This document shows, piece by piece, positions 7,071 through 15,738 of a DNA stretch of 64,000 nucleotides. Positions within the stretch are counted from its first letter, which is position 1. Every line of letters starts with the position of its first letter. Made by a program: the position numbers and the translations under genes. The notes beneath the pieces were generated by a model. It saw only the letters and a program-made list of their open reading frames with translations, was not told where the DNA came from and searched no databases. This DNA comes from Bordetella parapertussis (GTDB taxonomy: Bacteria; Acidobacteriota; Terriglobia; Bryobacterales; Bryobacteraceae), in the NCBI GenBank assembly GCA_943328975.2, contig CALQCC020000005.1, positions 62,001-126,000 of the forward strand, written 5' to 3'.

Positions 7071-9380
7071 CTAGAAAATTCGCTCCTGCCGCTTCAGCGT
7101 GCCGAAGCTGCCAATATTCGCGATGGAAAACGCGACGCGGAATTGATTGTCGTTGAGGACGTTGAAATTGAATTTCCGATACTGCAGGCTGAAGCCGCAG
7201 CAATCGGTGTTGTAGGTGATCTGCGACGAGATGTATTGCAGCGAACCCTTCAAATAGTCGTAGCCGGAGCTGAAGCCGTAGTTCCACCCCCGCTGATTAT
7301 CGCCACCATACTGAACCTGACCCCGGATCTGGTTCGCTTTAGGTGCCAGCACGGGATCCGTATTCAAATGACTGTGGCTGGCAAGTATGAACAACTTGCC
7401 GAAGAACGCATCGACGCCTAGGCTGCTGTTCACGAAGCGATGCTGCATGGGATCGTAGTCGGTGCGCCATTCCAGGCCCACGCGGCTTTGGATTCTCAAC
7501 TGGCTGACGATGGGCGATTGGCGCCGCTGGCCGTTCAGAAACGCGTAGCCGGTCATGCCAGCGGAGCTTTCCACCACATTGCGTTGCCCGGGGATGATCG
7601 CGCCGCCGAAGGTTGGATCGAAATAGCGCTTGTACCAGAGCTGCCAGGAAATGACGTCTTCCACTCCGCCTTGTCCGTTCCGTTTGAGCAAGCGGTTGGT
7701 CAAGGAGAATTCGACTTCGTGCGTGTTGGACATCAAATCCAGTTCGTCGAAGCGAACGGTCTGACGGAAATCGTTGATGCCATTCACGTAGCGATACTTG
7801 GCTCGGGCTTCGACGACGTGTTTCACTTGGTCGCCGGCGCGCATCCATTTCGGAGCGACGAAGATCCGCGCGATCTTGGGCAATCCTAAATCCACGCGCA
7901 GGTCACGGGCGGAGCGCACTAAATTCTCGCCAGAGATGCGGCCGTTCCGCATGCTGGAGTCATAGGAAGTTTCGCGCAAGAGAAAGCTCGGGGAGACATC
8001 GAAACCTTTCCAATGAAACGCCGACATCACCCTCGGAGCGATGTCGGCGCGCTGTACGAACTGCCGGGTTTGGAACAGCGGCTGGCTGCGGCGCTCTAGT
8101 CCAAAGCTGGAATCGAGTGACACCCACACTGGCAGCTTGCCGATGGCGTGTTCCCGTGTGAGGAACTGAGCTTCGGGCAACTTGCGAATCACGATCTCGT
8201 CGCCTGGGGTGGAGGTCTGGTAGTTGACGTTGCGCTGGCCAACAAAATTGATCGCGTAGTCGCGCCAGTGCTTGGTCAACACGCCGGTGGAATGGGTCTC
8301 GGAGTTGATGGCCTCCGCGAACGATTGCGTGAACGACTGCCGGAATGCCAGCGAAGACAACTGCCGCAATTCGCCCCTGCCCTCCCATCCACGACCCAGT
8401 TGGGATTTGGCCTCGGCCGAGAGTACGTAGCCGCCGTCCGCCTTCAGCTTCTTGTTCCCGCCCAGGCCGAACAGCGACACGTCAAAGGTGGTCCTGGAAT
8501 TGATCCAGCCGGAGAAGTCGGCTTGATGCGCGAAGCCACGCTTGGTGTAGTACTGCGCGCGATACGTCAGATCGTAACTGCGATTGATGGCCCAGAAGTA
8601 ACCCAGACCCACTGTCTGTCCGCGCACCTGACTGTTGCCGATGTTCGGCGTGAGGAAGCCACTGCGTCGCGGCTGGCTTTCGAGCGATTTGTAGAAGACC
8701 GGAAAATAGAACACCGGCACCTTCTTGATGTACAAAACCGACTTGCGGGAAATGGCCCGGTCGCGCGGAATGATGTCGAACGTCTTCGCCTTCAGCCGCC
8801 ACCACACATCCTCGGGTTTGCAGTCGGTGACGAAACCGTCGTGGAGCAGATAACGGTCCTTGATCTTCTCCGCCATCTCGCCCTGGAAGTAAAACGGATT
8901 CGCGGTAGTCAACATTCCAGGCTTGGCTTCGATGCGCGTCGGCGCGGAACCGGTCACCTTGAAGAACTTGCCGGTCTCGGTGTTCAGATCGTACTGGGCC
9001 AACTCGCAGCTCATCTTGTGACCGTCCACCAAGTTTTCGAAGTGGACGTTGCCGCGGGCTTCCACCTGCCCTGTTTCGGTGTTGCGAACCGCCTGGTCCG
9101 CGGTGAGATACATACCCTCCGTGAGGATGCGGACATGCCCGTTCAGGCGTTCGAAGATACCGTCTTTTTCCTGCTGGTCAGCGTCGAGCACGGCGCGGTC
9201 ATTCGGCCCTAGCTTGAGGGGTTCCTGCTCAGGGCTGGGCTGTTCCACGGCAGGGGGTGAAGCTTGTCCCGAACTTTGAGCACCTAAGCTCATGGTTCCA
9301 AGGAGGAACAACGCGAGAAATCGAACCCGCACCCTGTGCAAAACACACCCGGATGTGGTACTTAATAAAGAAGCCCTCAA
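7071..9380 (-). CDS. lptD: LPS-assembly outer-membrane protein LptD
   Basis: About 769 residues. A signal peptide (core 'RFLALFLLGTMSLGAQ') precedes an OstA/LptA-like jellyroll region (about 55-180: 'RNTETGQVEARGNVHFEN') and a long beta-barrel. The stretch 'VPVFYFPVFYKSLESQPRRSG' style region near 220-240 and 'GFLTPNIGNS' are typical of LptD, which inserts lipopolysaccharide into the outer leaflet with LptE. The coordinate given is a TTG start; a second TTG at 9341 or GTG at 9332 would give a more normal signal peptide, so the start is uncertain. It is divergent from the zinc-ribbon gene and ends 6 bases from arsA. Confidence 0.88.
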   Translation of the reverse strand: MRASLLSTTSGCVLHRVRVRFLALFLLGTMSLGAQSSGQASPPAVEQPSPEQEPLKLGPNDRAVLDADQQEKDGIFERLNGHVRILTEGMYLTADQAVRNTETGQVEARGNVHFENLVDGHKMSCELAQYDLNTETGKFFKVTGSAPTRIEAKPGMLTTANPFYFQGEMAEKIKDRYLLHDGFVTDCKPEDVWWRLKAKTFDIIPRDRAISRKSVLYIKKVPVFYFPVFYKSLESQPRRSGFLTPNIGNSQVRGQTVGLGYFWAINRSYDLTYRAQYYTKRGFAHQADFSGWINSRTTFDVSLFGLGGNKKLKADGGYVLSAEAKSQLGRGWEGRGELRQLSSLAFRQSFTQSFAEAINSETHSTGVLTKHWRDYAINFVGQRNVNYQTSTPGDEIVIRKLPEAQFLTREHAIGKLPVWVSLDSSFGLERRSQPLFQTRQFVQRADIAPRVMSAFHWKGFDVSPSFLLRETSYDSSMRNGRISGENLVRSARDLRVDLGLPKIARIFVAPKWMRAGDQVKHVVEARAKYRYVNGINDFRQTVRFDELDLMSNTHEVEFSLTNRLLKRNGQGGVEDVISWQLWYKRYFDPTFGGAIIPGQRNVVESSAGMTGYAFLNGQRRQSPIVSQLRIQSRVGLEWRTDYDPMQHRFVNSSLGVDAFFGKLFILASHSHLNTDPVLAPKANQIRGQVQYGGDNQRGWNYGFSSGYDYLKGSLQYISSQITYNTDCCGFSLQYRKFNFNVLNDNQFRVAFSIANIGSFGTLKRQERIF

Positions 9381-9420
9381 GCCAGCACGCTATCAGAGCG
9401 TCGAGGGGGCAGTCAAGCAG

Positions 9421-10302
9421 ATGCCCACGAATTGCCCTTACTGCCGCACCGTAAACGATGCCACGGAGAGCCGTTGTGCGCGCTGCGGGCGTCGCCTGAA
9501 TCCGACCGCCGCAAGACCCATGCCCTCCATGTATTCGGGCGGCTCGTCCGCGTCGGGTGCCGCCACCGCACTGGCGTTTGAGCACGAACCTCTGCAGCAG
9601 GATGCTCCTCAACCCAGCGTCGCGCCGCCTCTGGCGCAGCCGGCTCCCGAGCCCAGCGAATATCAGCCGACGTTGTTTCGCGAAACACAGAGCGGCCCGA
9701 AGATCGTCCCCATTCCGATGATGACCCCGATGCGTCCGGCGAGTCCGCTGGATCGGGAGAGTGTACGTCGTAACGCGGCCCGGTCCGCTGCACGACCCGT
9801 TCGCCACACAGGCGACTCCTCGCAGCAGCCTTTGGACCTGCAAGAGAAGCAAGGTCAGATTCAGTCGCGTCCGGAAGAAGCGTTGTATTGCGACGCCCGC
9901 GTCGCGCAGCCCACCCATCGCGCCATTGCCGCCGCCGTGGATGGAGCGCTGGTCCTCTTAGGGACCACGATGTTCTTGGCCCTGGCCTTCATGGGCGGCG
10001 TGGATTTCGGCATCGTAGGAAATCTATTGGTGCTACCCGCGGCCATGACCGCAGTCGTGGCGGTGCTGTATCGGGGATTGTGGTGTTTGGTAAATCGCGA
10101 CACGCCAGGCATGCGTTTCGCCGGACTACGGCTGGTCGATTTCGATGGCCGCAGCCCACGGCGCGATCGCCGCATCGTCCGCCAGTTCGCTGGACTGCTC
10201 AGCTTACTGTCCGCCGGCGTCGGTTTGGTTTGGGCCTTGGTGGACGAAGAAAGTCTCACCTGGCACGACCATATCTCCAAGACATTTCCCACCACCGCTT
10301 AA
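9421..10302 (+). CDS. zinc-ribbon and RDD domain membrane protein
   Basis: A 293-residue protein. Cys5, Cys8, Cys19 and Cys22 form an N-terminal zinc ribbon (CPYC...CARC). A proline/alanine-rich, probably disordered linker runs to about residue 155. The C-terminal part is an RDD domain with hydrophobic segments 'LVLLGTTMFLALAFMGG' and 'FAGLLSLLSAGVGLVWALV' and the family features 'RDTPGMRFAGLRLVDFDG' and 'TWHDHISKT'. RDD proteins are inner-membrane proteins of mostly unknown function, some acting in transport. The frame extends upstream to 9292, but ATG 9421 directly before the zinc ribbon avoids a nonsense N-terminus. No clear Shine-Dalgarno is seen. Confidence 0.75.
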   Translation: MPTNCPYCRTVNDATESRCARCGRRLNPTAARPMPSMYSGGSSASGAATALAFEHEPLQQDAPQPSVAPPLAQPAPEPSEYQPTLFRETQSGPKIVPIPMMTPMRPASPLDRESVRRNAARSAARPVRHTGDSSQQPLDLQEKQGQIQSRPEEALYCDARVAQPTHRAIAAAVDGALVLLGTTMFLALAFMGGVDFGIVGNLLVLPAAMTAVVAVLYRGLWCLVNRDTPGMRFAGLRLVDFDGRSPRRDRRIVRQFAGLLSLLSAGVGLVWALVDEESLTWHDHISKTFPTTA

Positions 10303-10331
10303 GGCCCGGCACGCCGGATCTCTGAGTCTGG

Positions 10332-10343
10332 TAAATTAGAGGC
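10332..10343 (+). promoter_or_regulatory. -10-like hexamer 6 bases before GTG start
   Basis: TAAATT at 10332-10337 is followed by AGAGGC and then the GTG start at 10344. Such spacing places the transcription start at or next to the start codon, giving a leaderless mRNA. Confidence 0.4.
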
Positions 10344-10934
10344 GTGAGCCGCCCCATCGCACGCTACCGCCCTTCGCGCCGTTATGCGATGTTTGCGTTG
10401 CTGGCTCTGCTGGCCGCTGTTCCTTCCGCCTGGGTTTCTACCCGCTGGGGTACGGCGTGGCTGGTTTCCTCCGTCCTCTTAGGCATCACCGCCGCGCTTA
10501 CCTTGCTGCTGGCCGTGCGCCCCACCATTGAGATTCACGGGACACACCTTCTCATCGGGAAACGTATCGTGTTCTGGAATGAGATTCAGCGTTTGGACCG
10601 GATCTCGGTACGAGATCGCACACCCTGGATCGCGCCATTGCTGCTGCGCCTGACATTGCCGCCGAAGCGGGATCTGAAGCAGGAGATCCTGGTGTTTCAT
10701 CCCGGCGATATGGATTCCTGTGTCAGCCTGCTGCGCCATATTTACCGCTATTCGCGCGTCGCGTTGCTGGATGGCGTGCCGTACAACGAGTTCTGGGGAG
10801 TGGAGCCGGTCGTCGCCACGCCGCCCCCTGCTCCCGGTCCGCGACTTCTCCTGCCTGAGGATGAAGAGGAAGTCGAGCGATTGTTCCAGCGCTTGAAAGT
10901 AGCCGGACGCCTGGATGGCTCCGACGAAAGCTAA
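10344..10934 (+). CDS. PH-like-domain membrane protein, function unknown
   Basis: A 196-residue protein starting at GTG. Two hydrophobic segments lie near residues 15-32 and 38-57, followed by 'RPTIEIHGTHLLIGKRIVFW' style beta-strands that resemble bacterial PH (YcxB/DUF304-like) domains, then a proline-rich stretch and an acidic helix at the C-terminus (LLLPEDEEEVERLF). Function is unknown. It follows the RDD gene by 41 bases and is followed by a YdcF-type gene after 18 bases, so the three may be cotranscribed, although a -10-like element lies just before its start. Confidence 0.65.
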   Translation: MSRPIARYRPSRRYAMFALLALLAAVPSAWVSTRWGTAWLVSSVLLGITAALTLLLAVRPTIEIHGTHLLIGKRIVFWNEIQRLDRISVRDRTPWIAPLLLRLTLPPKRDLKQEILVFHPGDMDSCVSLLRHIYRYSRVALLDGVPYNEFWGVEPVVATPPPAPGPRLLLPEDEEEVERLFQRLKVAGRLDGSDES

Positions 10935-10952
10935 TCCTCTCCGTTGAAGCAC

Positions 10953-11537
10953 ATGGCGCGAAAGCTCGTTCTTGGGTTGGCCGTTGCCGCCGTCGTGCTG
11001 TACCTCGCGCGAGCCCCTCTCTTAACCGCCGTTGGTTCCTATTTAGTCCAGGCGTCTTCACCCGTGAAAGCCGACGTTGTGTTGGTGCTCGCCGGCGACG
11101 GTCGCGGCAACCGGATCCTAAAGGCCGCGCAATTGGTCCGCGACGGGTATGCGCCCAAGGTCCTCGTCAGCGGACCGGACGGCAACTATGGGCTCCACGA
11201 ATGCGATTTGGAGATCCCGTTCGCGGTCAAGGCCGGCTACCCCGAATCGTACTTCGTGCATCTAGAGAACCAAGCACGATCCACGCGAGAAGAGGCACAT
11301 GTGGCGGCGCAAGCCATCCGCCAGATGGGCGCGCATCGCGTGCTGCTGGTCACTAGTGACTTTCACACACGACGGGCCGGAGGCATATATCTCGCCGAGG
11401 CTCCGGATCTGAAGATCACTGTAGTGGCCGCGCCCGACACCTACTTTTCGGCGGATCATTGGTGGCAGAATCGGGAAGGCCAGAAGACCGCCTTCTATGA
11501 GTGGATGAAGACTATCACGGCTTGGGCGAACATCTAG
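10953..11537 (+). CDS. YdcF/DUF218 family envelope protein
   Basis: A 194-residue protein with an N-terminal membrane anchor (KLVLGLAVAAVVLYLARAPLL minus its ends) and a DUF218 domain: 'ADVVLVLAGDGRGNRILKAA', 'RDGYAPKVLVSG', 'ARSTREEAHVAA' and 'VLLVTSDFHTRRA'. Family members such as SanA, ElyC and YdcF act in cell-envelope integrity; a few bind S-adenosylmethionine. The ATG at 10953 is preferred to an in-frame TTG at 10944. The exact function is unknown. Confidence 0.78.
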   Translation: MARKLVLGLAVAAVVLYLARAPLLTAVGSYLVQASSPVKADVVLVLAGDGRGNRILKAAQLVRDGYAPKVLVSGPDGNYGLHECDLEIPFAVKAGYPESYFVHLENQARSTREEAHVAAQAIRQMGAHRVLLVTSDFHTRRAGGIYLAEAPDLKITVVAAPDTYFSADHWWQNREGQKTAFYEWMKTITAWANI

Positions 11538-11551
11538 AAATCAGGCTTGGG

Positions 11552-11564
11552 TAAACTGTAGAGG
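11552..11564 (+). promoter_or_regulatory. -10-like hexamer 7 bases before ATG start
   Basis: TAAACT at 11552-11557 is followed by seven bases (GTAGAGG) and the ATG of the cyclophilin gene. The GAGG is too close to the ATG to be a normal ribosome site, so a leaderless or near-leaderless transcript is likely. Confidence 0.35.
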
Positions 11565-12344
11565 ATGAAGCTCGCACTAATTGCTCTGATGCTCTGCGCC
11601 TCCAGCTGGGGCCAAACGACGGCTGCGCCGAAGGCCGCTGCCGCTCCGAAAGCTACGACCGCACCGAAGGCGGCGACTGCTCCAAAGGCTGCAACCGCTC
11701 CTAAAGCCGCGACCGCGCCCAAGGCCGCCACGGCCACGAAGGCCAAAGCTGCGACCAAGGCGAAAGCGGAGCCGGTCCTAGACCTGATGAAGCCCGAGAC
11801 AATCAAGGGGACTCCGCCGTCGATTTTCATTGTTCGGTTGCAAACCACCAAGGGCGACGTCGACATCCGCGTGGTGCGCAACTGGGCTCCCAATGGAGTC
11901 GAGCGTTTTTACAACCTGGTCCGTGCAGGCTTCTACGATAACGCCTACTTCTTCCGCGTGCTGGGCTTCATGGCGCAGGTGGGGATCAATTCAAAACCGG
12001 CAATCAATCGCGTGTGGGAAGACCGCAACCTGTTCGACGATCGCGTGATTCAATCCAATCGCCGCGGCATGGTGACCTTCGCTTCGTCGGGACAACCGAA
12101 TTCACGTTCGACGCAGTTCTTCATCAACAAGACCGACGCGAATACGTACTTGGACCAACTGAAGTTCGCGCCCTTTGGAGAAGTGGTCGCGGGCATCGAG
12201 ATCGTGGACATGCTTTACTCCGGCTACGGCGAGCCGCCGATCCAGGGAGAACTGGCCGAACAGGGTGAAGCAATTATTACGAAGAGCTACCCGCGCATGG
12301 ACAAAATCATCAAGGCGTCCGTCATCGCTGTACCGGAGCCGTAG
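11565..12344 (+). CDS. secreted cyclophilin-type peptidyl-prolyl isomerase with Ala/Pro/Lys repeat linker
   Basis: A 259-residue protein. A signal peptide (about 1-17) leads into a low-complexity linker of about 50 residues made of five or more T-A-P-K-A-A hexapeptide repeats. The cyclophilin domain follows (about 80-240): 'NGVERFYNLVRAGFYDNAYFF', 'RVLGFMAQVGIN', 'RRGMVTFASSGQPNSRSTQFF' and 'FGEVVAGIEIVDMLY'. Arg, Phe, Met and Gln of the active-site loop are present. It should catalyse proline isomerisation in the periplasm; the basic linker may bind peptidoglycan or polyanions (inference). It converges on the next receptor gene with 3 bases between stops. Confidence 0.88.
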   Translation: MKLALIALMLCASSWGQTTAAPKAAAAPKATTAPKAATAPKAATAPKAATAPKAATATKAKAATKAKAEPVLDLMKPETIKGTPPSIFIVRLQTTKGDVDIRVVRNWAPNGVERFYNLVRAGFYDNAYFFRVLGFMAQVGINSKPAINRVWEDRNLFDDRVIQSNRRGMVTFASSGQPNSRSTQFFINKTDANTYLDQLKFAPFGEVVAGIEIVDMLYSGYGEPPIQGELAEQGEAIITKSYPRMDKIIKASVIAVPEP

Positions 12345-12347
12345 ACA

Positions 12348-14990
12348 TCAGAACGCCAGACGCAACGTGAAGCGGAAGGTACGTCCGTCGTTGAGCGTGT
12401 TGGTGATCTGCCCGAAGTTGGGGGACGCCAGGTTATCGCCGGGTCCCGCGAACTGCGGAGTGTTGAAGAAGTTCACCGACTCGCCGCGGATCGTCATCTG
12501 CCAGTCGCGCAGAGCAAACACCCGTTGAACCGAGGCGTTCACGTTGGCGATCTTGCCCTTGCGAAAAACGTTGCGGCCCAAGGTCCCTTGCATCTCTAAC
12601 GGAGCGTTCATGAAGCGGAACGCGGAGCGCGGCAGCAGTTGCGCGGAGGTGTCGGGATCACCGATCGTGCGACCCAGGATCGACGGGTCGAGCAGAGTTG
12701 GCCTGTCACCTTGCAGTCCGTCAACGTTGCCGAAGCCCGGGCCGTCGGAGCCGGATACGATCGTGATGGGAGTTCCGCTCTTCACCAGCACCACCGACGC
12801 GACGGTCCAATTACGCGTAATCGAACTCAGGAATCCCGAACCGTGGCGACCGGTGTCATACGAAAGTTGCGCCAGCGCGGCGTGCGGCTGATCGAAGTCG
12901 CTCAAGCCCTTCTGATCCTTGCGCGCATCGACGCCGGATTGCCCCGCGGCCTCGCGCGATCCATTGCCGATGCCGGTGAAGGTGTAGTCCGTTCCGTAGT
13001 CGATCGACTTGCTGAACCAATAGGAACCGGTCAGGGACAGGCCGTTCCAGCGGGGCGTGGAGATGGTGGCGATGCCCGCGTCGTAGAAGGCGTTGGACCC
13101 GTTGTGGATATCGAGAACCTCGAAGGCGGTGGGGTCAGGGCGACGCTCCGAAACAGTGGCCGTGGTGAAGGGAATGCCGGGGACGAACGCGGCGCGATTC
13201 TGGAGGAAGTTATAGAACAGCTTGTGCGTGCTGCTGCCAACGTAGCCCAAGGTCATGCGCCAATTGCGCGAGAGTTCGCCTTCCCAGCTGAAGTTGTATT
13301 GATACGAGTACGGCGTGGAGATGTTAGGGCTCATCGCAAAGCGGCTGCTACGGACATTCGCAGGGTTGGTATCGACGCCTACCAAGGGGTTACCCAACGC
13401 GGGGGCCTGGATGATGACGCGCGAGTTATACGGCTTGTTGTAGCGGTCAATGCCGAAGGTGACGGGGAAGATCTGACCGAACATGACGCCGCCGGCCCCG
13501 CGCAGCACGCCCCAACGATTGGGCAGGCGATACGCGAAGCCCATGCTTGGGGCCAGGTTATTCAAATCGGAATCGAAGGGCACTTTGGCTAGGCCCGTGA
13601 CATCGTGGGGCTTCGTCAGAGGTTCCCAGCGCAAGGCTGCGCTCAAGGTAAGACTGCGGGTCGCTTGCCAGTGATCGCCGATGTACGCCTGCATGTCCCA
13701 GTTGCGGAAAGCTCGATACGCGGTGCCGATGGATTGCAGGTAGCGCGACGGAGTACCTAAGCGCAAGTTCGTGATGCCGTCATTGCCGAAATCGGGATTG
13801 AATTGGTACAGACCGCGAGCGGCTTCCGGCTCATCGCTATTGATCTGCAAGCGAGTCGCGGCAAATCCCATGGAGATGGTGTGCGAGCCGCGCTTCTGCT
13901 GCGCGGACGCGCTGCTGCGGTAGCGATTCTGCACGCGCCAGCGGGGAACATCGAAGGATGGACCAAGTCCAGTGAGCCCTTGCACCGCGATGGGGCCGAC
14001 TGCTCCGGCAGCTGCTTCCAGGTTGGTGGTGGTGCGTTCGAAGGCGCCGGTGACGTCCATAACAGTCTGAGGATTCAGCACGCGATGCCATGTGGTCGCG
14101 GCGTTGTGCGACTTCGTGGTGGTGTTGGGATTTTGACCGGTCACGAATTGAAAAGCGTTCACGTGTTGGCCGGTGAATGCGTAACGCGCTGTCAGCGTGT
14201 CGCGGCTCTTGATCTGTTGCGTGAACTGGCCGCTATGCGTGTCCGTATCGGTGGATTGCGGGCTGTTGGTATTGAGAGCGCGCTCGGCGATATCCGGACG
14301 GTTGGGAGTCACGTTGGGATAGGCGCTAAAGTAACGCTCGATCAGCGGGCGAAGGATGGGATCGACCGTGAGCGGCGTGCGCTCCGACGGCAGAGGGATC
14401 AGAATGTTGCCGTTCACCTGGCCGCGGTTCTTATTCTGTGAGAGCGAGACGGATAGGAACGCATCCTTCCACAGTGGAGCGCTGAGATTGACCCCGTATT
14501 GATTGCTGCGCGCGGGCTGCACTTTGCCCACTTGGAAATAGGATCGGGCGCTGAAGATGCTGTTCTGATGGGTCCAGAAGAGCGTGCCGTGGATGGAGGA
14601 GCCGTTCTGCGGAGCTACTGTGAATCCGGTGCGCGCGTTGTTGCCGAGTTCGGCGGTGAAGTAGTTGCGGTCGGGCAGGAACTCCTGCACGATGGTGGCG
14701 CTGGTGCCGACGCGCGTGTTCAATTCGCGCGTGGCGTTGTTGTCGATCAGCGTGATCTGGACGTTCTCATTGCGGCGACTCTCGCCACGTTCGGTGTTGG
14801 CCTGGCCGAGCAGGTTGAGCGAGGTGCGGTTCTGCACTGCGGCGTCGACAGGCGGCTCGGGTGTGGGCTCGGTGGAGTCGGACGCGGCCTCGGGCGCAGG
14901 CTCCTCCGGAGCGCTCGGGGGCGCTTGTTGGGCTTGCAAGGAAGCAACGATCAGGAGAAGGAGTAGAGCAGGACGAAAAGAAGGGAACAC
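12348..14990 (-). CDS. TonB-dependent receptor-like outer-membrane protein, Oar-like barrel
   Basis: An 880-residue protein with signal peptide (about 1-20), a Pro/Glu-rich stretch (about 21-50) and a long barrel with alternating aromatic strands. Late segments 'WNGLSLTGSYWFSKSIDYGT', 'KGLSDFDQPHAALAQLSYD' and the C-terminal phenylalanine (FTLRLAF) are typical of the acidobacterial Oar/TonB receptor family. Unlike the larger homologues in this window it lacks the carboxypeptidase-regulatory-like domain and has only a short plug-like start. Its ligand is unknown. It is the last gene of a minus-strand run beginning at the deacetylase-like gene. Confidence 0.75.
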   Translation of the reverse strand: MFPSFRPALLLLLIVASLQAQQAPPSAPEEPAPEAASDSTEPTPEPPVDAAVQNRTSLNLLGQANTERGESRRNENVQITLIDNNATRELNTRVGTSATIVQEFLPDRNYFTAELGNNARTGFTVAPQNGSSIHGTLFWTHQNSIFSARSYFQVGKVQPARSNQYGVNLSAPLWKDAFLSVSLSQNKNRGQVNGNILIPLPSERTPLTVDPILRPLIERYFSAYPNVTPNRPDIAERALNTNSPQSTDTDTHSGQFTQQIKSRDTLTARYAFTGQHVNAFQFVTGQNPNTTTKSHNAATTWHRVLNPQTVMDVTGAFERTTTNLEAAAGAVGPIAVQGLTGLGPSFDVPRWRVQNRYRSSASAQQKRGSHTISMGFAATRLQINSDEPEAARGLYQFNPDFGNDGITNLRLGTPSRYLQSIGTAYRAFRNWDMQAYIGDHWQATRSLTLSAALRWEPLTKPHDVTGLAKVPFDSDLNNLAPSMGFAYRLPNRWGVLRGAGGVMFGQIFPVTFGIDRYNKPYNSRVIIQAPALGNPLVGVDTNPANVRSSRFAMSPNISTPYSYQYNFSWEGELSRNWRMTLGYVGSSTHKLFYNFLQNRAAFVPGIPFTTATVSERRPDPTAFEVLDIHNGSNAFYDAGIATISTPRWNGLSLTGSYWFSKSIDYGTDYTFTGIGNGSREAAGQSGVDARKDQKGLSDFDQPHAALAQLSYDTGRHGSGFLSSITRNWTVASVVLVKSGTPITIVSGSDGPGFGNVDGLQGDRPTLLDPSILGRTIGDPDTSAQLLPRSAFRFMNAPLEMQGTLGRNVFRKGKIANVNASVQRVFALRDWQMTIRGESVNFFNTPQFAGPGDNLASPNFGQITNTLNDGRTFRFTLRLAF

Positions 14991-15025
14991 TACTCTCTAT
15001 TGTCGCGTGTTTGGGCGCTTTGGCG

Positions 15026-15733
15026 CTACTTGGCGGCGGTCTCGACCACGCGCCAGTTGCCGGAATCCCGACGGAGTGAGAAGAACACGACACGCTCCGG
15101 CTTGGGGAAATCCCTTACGTTCACTCGGACTTGGACTTTGTCCTCGGAGTCCCACTGGATGGGATCGTATTCAACGTATGCGGGCGCGGAGTCAGGAAGA
15201 AATGGAGAACCGGACCAAGCGCGCATGTATCGGTCACCAACACGGCTCCAAATCTGAATCGTGCCGCCATCTTCATCCACGTAGGTTGGAGCTACGATCA
15301 AACGTTTTCCTGACCGAGAGAACAACGGAACGTTCCCTAGCCCAGTCTCTGCCCCGCTCTGGTCGTCAATGACGAGGTAGTCGCCACCGTCAGAGAGCAT
15401 CTTGACCACGACAAAGGCGTGGATCGATTTCATGTGCGCGATAAGTCGGTACGAGACGCATTGAGCTAGTTCAACCACATCCTCTGAGTGGCATTGGGGC
15501 CGATTGGTGAAGCTCTTTTTAAGCCCCGAACGAAGGACCAGTGTAAGACGATCCTGATCGCGCAATACGCTGGAGCCAGCAAGTGCGAGGGCCGCTGGCT
15601 CCTGTGTCACGAGGAAGTTGAAACTGTCCGTGCGTAGAGCTGCCAAAAGCAATTTCTCGACGTCCGCCTGCGCTAACGCGAGCGGAGAGCACAGTGCCGC
15701 GACGGCGAGGCATGTGAGACTCCGAATGGTCAT
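15026..15733 (-). CDS. secreted protein of unknown function
   Basis: A 235-residue protein with a clear signal peptide (MTIRSLTCLAVAALCSPLALA). The mature part has two cysteines (NRPQCHSED and LAQCVSYR) that could form a disulphide, and a mixed alpha/beta composition with 'IQIWSRVGDRYMRAWSGSPF' and a final 'SLRRDSGNWRVVET'. No family is recognised. It lies 5 bases from the DUF4159 gene in the same direction and is probably in its operon. Confidence 0.6.
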   Translation of the reverse strand: MTIRSLTCLAVAALCSPLALAQADVEKLLLAALRTDSFNFLVTQEPAALALAGSSVLRDQDRLTLVLRSGLKKSFTNRPQCHSEDVVELAQCVSYRLIAHMKSIHAFVVVKMLSDGGDYLVIDDQSGAETGLGNVPLFSRSGKRLIVAPTYVDEDGGTIQIWSRVGDRYMRAWSGSPFLPDSAPAYVEYDPIQWDSEDKVQVRVNVRDFPKPERVVFFSLRRDSGNWRVVETAAK

Positions 15734-15738
15734 GGGAA

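Noticed and set aside
9311-9345. A tRNA-like T-arm word (ATCGAACCCGC) near the lptD start
   Set aside because: The paired arms do not give a 5-bp stem with a 7-base loop and no acceptor or anticodon arm can be drawn; the bases encode the LptD signal peptide.
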